Origin: Cyclina sinensis
Taxonomy: Eukaryota > Mollusca > Bivalvia > Venerida > Veneridae
Length of the DNA: 64,000 bases
Reading direction: 5' to 3'
NCBI GenBank assembly: GCA_012932295.1
Contig: JAAONU010000002.1
Span: forward strand, 40,607,521-40,671,520
Shown: one piece after another, positions 56,301-64,000 of the stretch
Numbering within the stretch: position 1 is the first letter of the stretch
Layout of the letters: every line of letters starts with the position of its first letter
Notes under the pieces: model-generated
What the model saw: only the letters and a program-made list of their open reading frames with translations
What the model was told of the DNA's origin: nothing
The model's database searches: none
Position numbers and translations under genes: made by a program

Positions 56301-59300
56301 ACTGGAAACCTTTGCTATCAATATTATGACGTCACATCTGCTAATGTTTCCTCAACGGACATGCCTATTGTTATCGCCCAAGATCTAGTAAGAGAGTTTT
56401 ACGACGTAAATAGCGATGCCGTAGCTGTCATAAAGGCGACATGGACAAATGTAACTCGATTTAATGGAAGAGAATTCGAGGTAAGAATTTTTTTTGTTAT
56501 AATTGGAAAGTAAGAAATTATGTATGGGTGTGATCATAAGGTCAAAAGAAAACGAATCTGAGGTTAAACATTTTGTGCACCTGTGAGGTGAAATGAAAAA
56601 TTTTGTGAAAAAAACAACAAAAAGCAACAACAAAGTAACAAAAAAACTGAAACAAAAACAACGTCATTTAGAGGCGGATCTTTGGTTTGTTTCATGTGAT
56701 CTTTACAGGCAGATTTTTACTATCGATCGGTGTTAAAGACATAGTTCTTGTATACAGGGAAGAGAAGATAACGATACTTGAAAACAAGTGTATATTATAC
56801 ATGCCTCGTTCAAAAGGTACTTAGATACACCAGATACCCATTTTGTGAAAAATGCATGCTCTATTGGATTGTGCAAATTGTTTTCATCATGTTTAAATAG
56901 TAAATGTATTACAAATGAAATGATCTTGACTGCCCGCCGCGATATTTTTTAAGACTTAAACAGGAAGTCAGCATTTGGTAAATTAGAACGTTGAACTATG
57001 AATTATACATCGATTCCGTTATGTATATATGTAATATCTCTGTTTCAGACTACCCCAGATTCGAAAAATTACCGAATTCAAAGAAGTCAAGAGTCAAAAA
57101 ACTTTCATGTGACATTCTGTCTGTGAAATATCTATTTTTTAGCACACACAAAAAAATAAAAAATAAAAATATTATGCCTGTATTTGTGAGAATACTTCTG
57201 TTATGCCCTTGTACTCACATTTTAAAGAAATAGTGCATTGGCAATCTGTATTTTTATTCTATAAACTGAATCAGTCGATGCGTTTTTTTAAACTAACTAC
57301 TTCTATCTTTTAATCTTTTAATATAGACAGCTTCTTTCCAATTAGTCTACATCACGGACGGATGGGCAGCGTACACGTTTTATAAATACGCACCAGACGC
57401 CATGAATTTTGCTTCTGGAAACGTGTTCATTGGGCTCTTGGAAAATGGACTAGCCAATGGATTAGCAGATGGTGGGGACGGAACATATTATCTCGAAGCT
57501 GATGTAGTCGTGACCTTTGGGTGTAAGTAAAGAGCCTAAAATGGACATACACACATTAGGTTTCAGTGATTCATTTATAAGCAAGTATTTTTCAGACAAG
57601 CAGTTTTGAACAGAAAAATGAAAATGCAGCTCGAAATACTGAAATAAAAAATGAAAATACATGGTTTGTGTCAATATGGAGGATTTGTATCCGGTGAGGC
57701 TTAGAAAGCCGAAATGAGCGAACCTTAGCGAACCATCGTAAGTTTTTGCGCCAAACCGTGCAAACTTTCTCCATCTTGGCACCAACCATGTATTCGATTT
57801 TATCCTGTTTCTATGAAACCTAAGCATTTGACAGACGCCTTATGAAGACATTAATGAAATGCAGTAAAATAGTTCAGTGAATCTAGTCCTAAGCTAGAGA
57901 TTCTCACTGAAAAGATTTTTTTCCAAAAGTCAATTTTGATAAATTCAGTAACGAGTGTTTTGGATTCTTTTAACCTCCCCGAGAAATAAAGAGCTCGTCA
58001 GAAACACGCTTAATAAGAACTTTCAGGAACTGGTTGAATCAAAATTTATATTTAAGATAAACTCATGTCAGATCCAACACACACACACACACACACGCAC
58101 ACACACACACACAAAGTGTCTACAGTATTTATTTTACGTTTATAATCGTTCTACTTTTGTAGCAAGGCAAGGGGAAACTAGTTTTGATTTGACACCACCT
58201 GGGAATCGTCAGATCAACCCGGAAAGCGCGTGTAGAAGTTGGCATAAGATTGAGCTCCCAAATGTAGATGAATATTATGACAGACTGGACAAAATGCCAA
58301 AATGTATGTGCTCTTTGAGTGTGGCATCAGTTCAAAATCGCTTTACTGATGTATCTACAAGTATTGAGACTAGTACATATGCTGTGTCTGTTCGACAACC
58401 ATACGCTCCTTCAGGAAAGGTAATAATTTTTATTCTTTCCCGTTAATTTTATATTTACTATACATTGAAGACTTTATTTCGACTTCTGCGATGACCTTTT
58501 TTCACCAGATCTTTTACAGTCTTCTTGTGTTGTTTCTCTTTCTCGTTTAGACATGCACATACGTTACTAGTACCGGCACCTTCATAAATAGCGGATCAAG
58601 AGCAGGGAGGTTTCAGAAGTACAATCAACTGTCTAACTACGCCCAGTATCTAGCAGAGGACGTGTATTACAAAAATATTTGCTGTAATCTGGCAAGTCTC
58701 TGCGAACTATTTGATGACGTCAGACCTATAGTGAATACCTGCGTCGGCACACGAAAAATAAAGAACGGTAAATTTTCATCGTCAATATTCGAGATTCCAC
58801 CGCGTGAACTAATTAAAAAAAATGATGATTCTCTGTTATCTGCTTGATAAAACTAGCTAGCTTTGTCAAATTTAAGTTAAATAGAGACGAAAAATCCAAT
58901 CTGGACTAAGAAGATTTTCTAGCATGGCTTTTCATTGCATTATCTTTTAGACTATTTAGTTAGCTTCGTCGTTTAGTTAAAAGTAAAGAGTTATTTTATG
59001 GGCTGAGCTTCAAGTCATATCATTGATACTGTTCATTTACATAACATCATAAGGAACGCCATAAAAGAAAAAAAGACGAAAATATTAAGGATCCAGTTTC
59101 ATTTGGAAAGATAGAATATACTACAATAACTTACATATATGATACAACTATTGTTCTAAAGAGCATCTAAACATTGGACATTTGTACCATTTGCAATTAA
59201 GTCAGATCTAACTTCCCATGTGACCGTAACTAATTTTCAATTAGCTGATGTATCATCAAGTTATCGAAGTTGTTTCTGTTTCCTGCAGGTTTGCTAAGAT

Positions 59301-62300
59301 CATATGGATTGTATTTAGCTGTTCGGATAATGTTGGTTGGATGAATAGTTGTAGCACGTATGTAGCTGTAAGTATTGTTCATTTTTGTAACTGAAACTGA
59401 GCTATTAATTGATTTTATCTCTTCCAGCCGGTGGTTTCGGAGAGCCACATATAACAACACTTGATGAGCGTACATATACAATGAACGGTCATGGTGAATA
59501 CATTCTTCTCAAGTCATCTTTAAATGACCTATATATACAAGCTAGGACAGACAGAGCATATCTAAAGGACGGAAATGTGTCAGATGCCACGATATTTAGC
59601 GCTTTTGCTATTCAAGATACGAACTCCTGGATACAAATGGAGTTGACTGAAGATAGAACAGACACTCGGCTATATGTAGGGTCAAGCAATACGAACTACA
59701 GCGACATCACGAGCGCACACCGTGCTGCAAATTTTGAAACAAACGTTAACGGGCTGATATTGAAGCGTGTCGATAACACAATAAGAACATCCTTCTTCGA
59801 TACAGGTAAATATTTTTTTCCTGTCAAAACCTTAAATTTATTGACTATGTTTCGCAAAGCTGAAAGTGCTGAATCTTAACTACCTTTACAGGAATAAAAT
59901 TCTGGAAATATAAATATAAATCGAGTGCTTATGAAAATCCCTATGATAAATATCACATCAGTTTCAAAACAGAGGTTTGTAATTGTTTCCTGGACAAACT
60001 GAATTAGATTTTATTTGAAAGGTTAACGAGTGTCATCTTTTTGTTAGCACTTTTCACAGCAATCATAAAATGCGTTTTATTGTAGCTATAGGTATTTAAC
60101 TATCAAGAAAAAAGGCTTTTAAAACATTTGCCAAGAAAATAGTTGACATTTGAAAATTAATCAGATAACACGTATAATGCCTAAATAATATGCTAGTAGA
60201 TGACCTAAAAATGTATTTTAAGTCTTTATTGAAACAGACAACTTTCTACTTTCAAATAAATATGTTACAGTTATTTTACATAACATATGCCATATGACCT
60301 TTTTCATGTGGTAAAAATAGGTCATCATTTTACCACTTTAGCTGATACATCTTTTACATATACACTTTATATTTAAAGGACACTAAACTAATTTGTGAAT
60401 GAAAATTACAACGTCAAAGATAAAGTCTGTACTGCGTTTAAGTTATGCTATGCTTCTAATACCTGTTTCTTCATACATATGTTCCAAACAATATTTTCTC
60501 CCCCGCCCCAACAACCAGCCGAAAGTATGTTTATACATTCGTCAAATCTTTGATCAAACAATTTATTACATGTACAACTATGACTTTTTAGGCAATTAAG
60601 GCGACAGCTGAGGTCAATAAAGATCTTCTCTCGTAGATATCAAAACATATCACATTCGATAACCCTATTAAATCTGATTTAAAATAATAACGATTCAGAA
60701 TTATCAAACAAGTTAACTTATCAGTGTAAAATTTGATTTCATTCTATCTATAATCTATGCATAAGTTACACAGAAATCGTGTGTTTACTTTTCCTGTTAT
60801 AAACCTTAAACAATAGTTTGAGTTTATATTTTTCTCTTTAGAATCTATTTTATTCCACTTAACTGATCCTCAGGGTCGACATCAAAAATATGACGCTATC
60901 GCTAAAAGCAAAAAAATATTTTTTTGGAATATATGTATAAAGAAACAGGTATAAGGAGCATAACTTAAACCCAGTACAGAGCTTACCTTTGACGCAGTGA
61001 TTTTCATTCACAAGTTAGTTTAGTGTTCTATAATTATGTTACTAATATCTATGTGCGGAAATATTTTTTTCGTCTTTCTAGATTTCTAATGATTATAATT
61101 ATGATGTTTCTATTGTTTTTAATCTTTGATAAAATGTATTTTGATGAGAATGTTTAATTCTTATACTGCAGAATTTTCATGTGATTTGACCATGGAGAAT
61201 AGATTACTCAAAATTGAACTTGTGCTAGATAATACATACAAAAATCAAATCGAAGGGTTGTTAGGCAACTTCAATGAGGACCAAACGGACGACTTCCTCC
61301 CACGCTCAGTGTCAACACCATTGCTAGATTCATCTTCAGAGGAAACCATTCTGAAAGATTTCGCAAAAACTTGTAAGTACCGTTTTTTAACTGAGAATGA
61401 AATGTTTTTTTTATGAAATACGTGAATTCACGAACGCACTTTTCATGTTCGGCGTGTTGGCCTTTTTCCCTTACTCTGTTTGGTGGGTCCCGTAAGATGT
61501 TCGGGTATTCTAATTTCTTCGTCTACACATCTTTCCTTTAATGAAAATCCCTTTCTTTAAAATACCATAAGTCCAATATCATTTCATGAACAAAATTCAA
61601 AATTATATGCTGCTATTCAGGCAAATTGTGTAATAACGGAGAAGTTTGCCAGAGCAAAATTTAGCAGTGAACTATTTCTCCGTCTAGTTATTAAGTCTTC
61701 CGCTTACGGAGCGGGAGGTCGAAGGTACGAGTCCCGTCAGAGGCTTGTTCTGATGCGGCCGGTTTGCGAGCTGACAGCTAGTTAAAGAATGGTTACCGAT
61801 TGCCTGTCCGCCTGGTACATAGGATAAGAAATCTGGGAGTAAATATGTACACTTATTGAGGTGTCTCATAAGCTCGGGAGGCTGTCACTTTCAGTAGGGG
61901 TGACAATATAATAACAAGCACTTTTAATTGTTCCGTTTCTATAGTAGTATAAAGATGGTTAAGATAATTTCAGAAATAAAAAAATAGCAAATAGCGAAGA
62001 TTGACTGTATGGTTGTTTATCCCGACAAAACTGAATTTTTATGGCGTAAAATTTTAAAATGATAAAGACCATGGGCCACGTTTTCAAATTAAATCCCCTT
62101 TTACACAGTTTTTTCTCATAAATGGCTTGCGAAAATAAATCTGTTTTGGTTGCAGGGCTTACAACAGCTGAGGAAAGCATCTTTAGGTACGCCAGTGGGA
62201 AGAGCCATGCCGATTACAACTTTCCAGATTTTGTTCCGATATTTTACTATGATTTTAGCGACGATGACATTCTTGCAGGAACCCAGATATGTGGTGAAGG

Positions 62301-62863
62301 CAAAAAGGATTGCATCTATGATTATGTTCTTACTAAAAACAATGAGCTTGCATTGGCAACCACTGTGGCTCAGGGAAAAATCGCCGAAACCAACGAACTG
62401 TTGGGTATGAAAGTTTTTTGTCTTATTTTCATATTTCATTGTGTTTGTTAGATATTTTATTAATACTTGAATGCATTTGATGCTTATTTATTTGTCAGTT
62501 TGTTTGATTGATTGATAACTTTGTTTATTGTAACAAAATAGCCAATCAAATCCCTACTCTGAGTGTGATAAGCGAGACCGTATTAAGGAATGATCAGCAC
62601 TATCTATATCTGGACATGAATGAAAACAAAAGACTAACCTTCCGTGGAGAGGACGATGGGACATTGACCTTTGAACTTTTCGAAACAACAGCAACAGTCA
62701 CCCTTGGAACGCCAAGCAATGATGGAACAGTCACTGTGGATGTGGTTGTCGTCAATACTAACCCAGTTTCTCTCAGGTTCACAAATTTAATTAGTTTACA
62801 ATCATTATTTGTCAGTGAAGTTGACAACCCTCGTCGGTTCATGTATTTCTATGTATGTATTAG
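50253..62863 (+). CDS. NIDO-AMOP-VWD extracellular protein (MUC4/SUSD2-like), 5' part of gene, 12 exons
   Basis: Coding joins: 50253-50319, 53438-53482, 55243-55367, 56166-56480, 57327-57522, 58163-58419, 58551-58767, 59428-59805, 59892-59974, 61172-61372, 62156-62404, 62542-62863. The first nine exons give 561 codons in one frame: signal peptide 1-22, NIDO about 38-230, AMOP about 255-400, start of VWD from 408. Exons 10-12 complete VWD and its extension. This module order is that of MUC4, SUSD2 and invertebrate 'mucin-like' proteins, which are secreted or membrane-anchored. The joint of exons 9 and 10 is out of phase (see findings). The last in-window exon ends in phase 2, so the gene continues past 64,000, where EGF or sushi modules and a TM helix would be expected by family. 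Function is inferred only as cell-surface or matrix adhesion. Confidence 0.82.
50320..55242 (+). other. introns 50320-53437 and 53483-55242
   Basis: Long AT-rich introns. Simple-sequence pieces (aac and atc trinucleotides at 52443-52560; ttg repeats at 50503-50520). The open frame 54314-54556 has no matching phase or family and was not used. No RNA genes recognised. Confidence 0.5.
53438..53482 (+). CDS. exon 2: 45-bp linker exon
   Basis: Acceptor 'attctttctctttcag', donor 'gtataa', phase 1-1. It encodes (V)FGQTFEGSGIPYES. It keeps frame with both neighbours. Small size makes it less certain than the domain exons. Confidence 0.6.
55243..55367 (+). CDS. exon 3: N-terminal NIDO
   Basis: Acceptor 'ttttttcggcag', donor 'gtgaga', phase 1 in and 0 out. 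It encodes GEDQGDTC...IPFKAQQFQTIY, corresponding to the 'GD...pF.F....y..iyV' start of NIDO (nidogen-like) domains. Sequence upstream of the acceptor is open by chance. Confidence 0.75.
55368..57326 (+). other. introns 55368-56165 and 56481-57326
   Basis: AT-rich introns flanking the NIDO core exon. A short palindromic 'actaaaagttaacttttagt' lies at 55640-55659. Nothing else recognised. Confidence 0.5.
56166..56480 (+). CDS. exon 4: core of NIDO
   Basis: Acceptor 'catttatccag', donor 'gtaaga', phase 0-0, 105 codons. It starts VCENGVVSFG (NIDO 'v..NG.isF') and contains 'FHADIDLSSTGNLCYQYYD' and 'AVIKATWTNVTRF', all standard NIDO landmarks. Confidence 0.9.
57327..57522 (+). CDS. exon 5: C-terminal NIDO
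   Basis: Acceptor 'ttttaatatag', donor 'gtaagt', phase 0 in and 1 out. It encodes TASFQLVYITDGWAAYTFYK, then 'FIGLLENGLANGLADGGDG', the end of the NIDO fold (NIDO proteins show 'nsFQ.vl.tdg..sfa.f.Y'). Confidence 0.88.
58076..58113 (+). repeat. (CA)n microsatellite
   Basis: About 19 CA units with one CG interruption, in the intron 57523-58162, some 50 bp before the AMOP exon. Confidence 0.92.
58163..58419 (+). CDS. exon 6: N-terminal AMOP
   Basis: Acceptor 'ctacttttgtag', donor 'gtaata', phase 1 in and 0 out. It encodes 'ACRSWHKIE' and 'MPKCMCSLSVA', the 'C..W' and 'P.CPC' landmarks of the AMOP domain. Confidence 0.88.
58551..58767 (+). CDS. exon 7: C-terminal AMOP
   Basis: Acceptor 'ctttctcgtttag', donor 'gtaaat', phase 0 in and 1 out. 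It ends with 'NICCNLASLCELFDDVRP', the diagnostic AMOP 'CC....lC..f...RP', preceded by 'AGRFQKYN'. Confidence 0.9.
58768..59427 (+). other. intron between AMOP and VWD exons
   Basis: About 660 bp of AT-rich sequence, no repeat recognised. Confidence 0.5.
59428..59805 (+). CDS. exon 8: start of VWD domain
   Basis: Acceptor 'tatctcttccag', donor 'gtaaat', phase 1-1. It begins GGFGEPHITTLDERTYTMNG then HGEYILL, the hallmark 'GdPH..TlDg..Y.fnG.GeY.Ll' of von Willebrand type D domains. The usual Asp is Glu in 'GEPH'. Confidence 0.92.
59892..59974 (+). CDS. exon 9: VWD, middle
   Basis: Acceptor 'actacctttacag', donor 'gtttgt', phase 1 in and 0 out by the nearest GT. It encodes (G)IKFWKYKYKSSAYENPYD then KYHISFKTE. 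Residue spacing to the next exon fits VWD homologues exactly if two fewer bases were included, which is the basis for suspecting the donor. Confidence 0.65.
59975..61171 (+). other. intron within VWD, possibly hiding a small exon
   Basis: AT-rich. A strong acceptor 'ttttttttcgtctttctag' ends at 61081 and is followed by an in-phase coding-like stretch (ISNDYNYDVSIVFNL) that ends in TGA. Another short candidate is 60592-60612 (AIKATAE, with donor gtcaat). Neither restores the frame by itself. Confidence 0.4.
61172..61372 (+). CDS. exon 10: VWD, C-terminal part
   Basis: Acceptor 'ttcttatactgcag', donor 'gtaagt', open only in phase 1 in and 1 out. It encodes 'LLKIELVLDNTYKNQIEGLL' followed by 'GNFNEDQTDDF', the conserved 'GLLGnfN.D..Ddf' end of VWD in MUC4/SUSD2-like proteins. 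Confidence 0.88.
61678..61925 (+). repeat. tRNA-derived SINE in intron
   Basis: 'ttccgcttacggagcgggag' is tRNA-like anticodon-arm sequence, with B-box-like 'ggtacgagtcc' at 61724-61734. A body follows, ending 'gtaggggtgacaatataata'. It lies in the intron 61373-62155, in the gene's orientation. Confidence 0.65.
62156..62404 (+). CDS. exon 11: post-VWD extension
   Basis: Acceptor 'tgttttggttgcag', donor 'gtatga', phase 1-1. The split codon makes the conserved Trp. 'EESIFRYASGKSHADYN' and 'CGEGKKDCIYDYVLTKN' match the 'eSlf.Y..g.s...y..p.F.P' and 'CG....CifD...T.n' region that follows VWD in SUSD2/MUC4-type proteins. Confidence 0.88.
62542..62863 (+). CDS. exon 12: beta-sandwich-like domain after VWD (end uncertain)
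   Basis: Acceptor 'ttgtaacaaaatag', phase 1 in. It encodes 'IPTLSVISETVLRNDQHYLY' and 'GTVTVDVVVVNTNPVSLR', like the Ig/cadherin-like segment found after VWD in invertebrate mucin-like proteins. Two donors give the same phase 2: 'cag|gttcac' after 62776, where family resemblance stops, and the stronger 'tag|gtaaat' after 62863. The longer form is listed. Confidence 0.65.
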
Positions 62864-64000
62864 GTAAATGGTATTATGAATGTAGCTATCTTATCGTATT
62901 TCTCTCAGGTCCCAAAGTTACCTCTTTTTAGAACAGATTTGTTAACTGTTACCAGCTTTCTCTGCTTTGTTTGATCATTTTACCCTCAAACTTTTGATTC
63001 ATTGAGATGATAGCAGTCTACTTTTGTTTTCTTTCTGGAGTAATTTTCTTGATAACAAATAGATTGATTATAATACAGTTAGTTTATAGTTAAAAAGCAC
63101 TACTGCCTTCTAATCCCGTTTACAAGATTCTTAAATCAAAAATCAAAAATATGTCTGACGTTTAAAAATCGAATGGTCTCAATCAAAACAATGGCCTTTA
63201 ACACACACTTTTGAAAATACGGGCCTGGATATAAAGACTTAAACAAATAGAAACGCGTTTGAATGCCCAAATCCGTTAGGGTATGTTATCCAGTAATCCT
63301 TCTTCACGATAACGTCAGCCCGTAACGAAAATATTCAATGTATAAAACAATGCCTGTCCTACCGGATTCACACCAAGGCTGGATAGATCATTGAGAACTT
63401 GTACAACAGACGTTCTAGGCCACTGAGCTTAAAAATCGATTTCCTGACATATTCATCTATTTCTAACGCATCTGTATCTCAATCTGAGTTCATTCATCGC
63501 CGGAAGCAGTTGCGTGTATGCCCGGCACCTCTAACTAGTTTAGTTATCTTAGGCGTAAGGGTTCGGATCAAAATTTTAGGGAAAGGAGCCAGTCAAATTT
63601 CTGCTTATATGACTGGCCTAGAAAAGTCTTGCTGTAATTGGATTAACACAATAAAAGCAAATTTCTTATCATTTTGGGAACCGTTCCCTGACGTGCGCTT
63701 TCAACCATTGAAACAAAGTCTGTCTCATCATGTGCTTAAGAGCTGAATACCTCTAAAATGAAGCTGTTGGAGTAAGTGCGTTGTACAGAAAGAACCCTAC
63801 TCTAGAGACACGTCTAGTTTTTCTTGTTCGGTGTATAGCTCCATTAAATGAGACCTCGGTTCTAAAGACATATGTGTAGAGTTAGTAGAGGAGAGAGGTA
63901 TCCAACTTGAGAACCCTGCATTACAAGTCCTGTTCGTTAATACTGAACTACTGATTCGCCCCACTTAGGTCAAATAGAGGTCAAACTTTTACAAATTGAA
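62864..64000 (+). other. intron / downstream sequence to window end, no exon identified
   Basis: No acceptor followed by a family-like frame was found. The open frame 63399-63746 lacks a recognisable domain and sits in sequence that reads like a decayed dispersed repeat. The rest of the gene is expected beyond 64,000. Confidence 0.4.

Noticed and set aside
63399..63746. 115-codon frame near the window end
   Set aside because: No acceptor in the required phase 2, no family match; reads like a decayed dispersed repeat.
1..64000. CRISPR arrays, operons, phage or integron features
   Set aside because: Split genes, SINEs and eukaryotic transposons show animal nuclear DNA. The tandem arrays lack constant repeats with unique spacers.

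Overview
This is nuclear DNA from an animal, most likely a bivalve mollusc. Coding sequence occurs only as short exons with GT..AG borders, separated by AT-rich introns of 0.1-3 kb. The non-coding DNA carries repeats I associate with bivalve genomes: 'tatgcccc...gtccgtccgtcc' elements, tRNA-derived SINE heads, and mariner/Tc1, Ty3 and LINE relics. The taxon is an inference from repeat style and protein architecture; no species can be named. There are no operons, rRNA genes, CRISPR arrays or prokaryotic signals.

Region 1 (1-17,540, + strand) is the 3' part of a gene for a single-pass membrane protein. Eighteen exons join in one uninterrupted frame of 813 residues, counting the split first codon. 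In order they encode three EGF-like domains, three modules of laminin-type EGF plus calcium-binding EGF, one extra cbEGF (before the last module), a fourth such module, a short Thr-rich linker, a SEA domain with a Gly-Ser self-cleavage-type motif, a Cys-rich juxtamembrane stub, a transmembrane helix and a Tyr-rich cytoplasmic tail. The 5' end lies outside the window. Three introns in the SEA/TM part hold large tandem arrays.

Region 2 (about 17.5-50.2 kb) has no host gene that I can support. It holds a LINE endonuclease relic next to a decayed Ty3/gypsy copy (22.2-23.7 kb), a transposase relic (24.4-25.2 kb), a 60-bp minisatellite (25.3-25.7 kb) and a ~595-bp satellite built of three ~199-bp subunits (26.2-29.1 kb) that ends abruptly against a deleted Tc1-like transposase. 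Further on are a tRNA-like sequence (30.05 kb), a mariner relic (34.4-35.1 kb), a second Ty3/gypsy relic (35.7-37.6 kb), a 1.3-kb element with inverted clusters of a TCRAATCGGCC motif (39.3-40.6 kb), and several SINE heads.

Region 3 (50.2 kb to the end, + strand) is the 5' part of a second gene. It encodes a signal peptide, a NIDO domain, an AMOP domain, a VWD domain and the extension that follows VWD in MUC4/SUSD2-like proteins. Twelve coding exons are visible and the 3' end is outside the window. All joins keep frame except one inside the VWD domain (59,974 to 61,172). That join is out of phase and may reflect a 2-bp duplication at the splice donor, a missed small exon, or a sequence error.

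Both genes encode modular extracellular, mucin-like cell-surface proteins on the same strand. Together they contain the module set (EGF, SEA, TM; NIDO, AMOP, VWD) found in transmembrane mucins, though nothing in the sequence proves that they function together.
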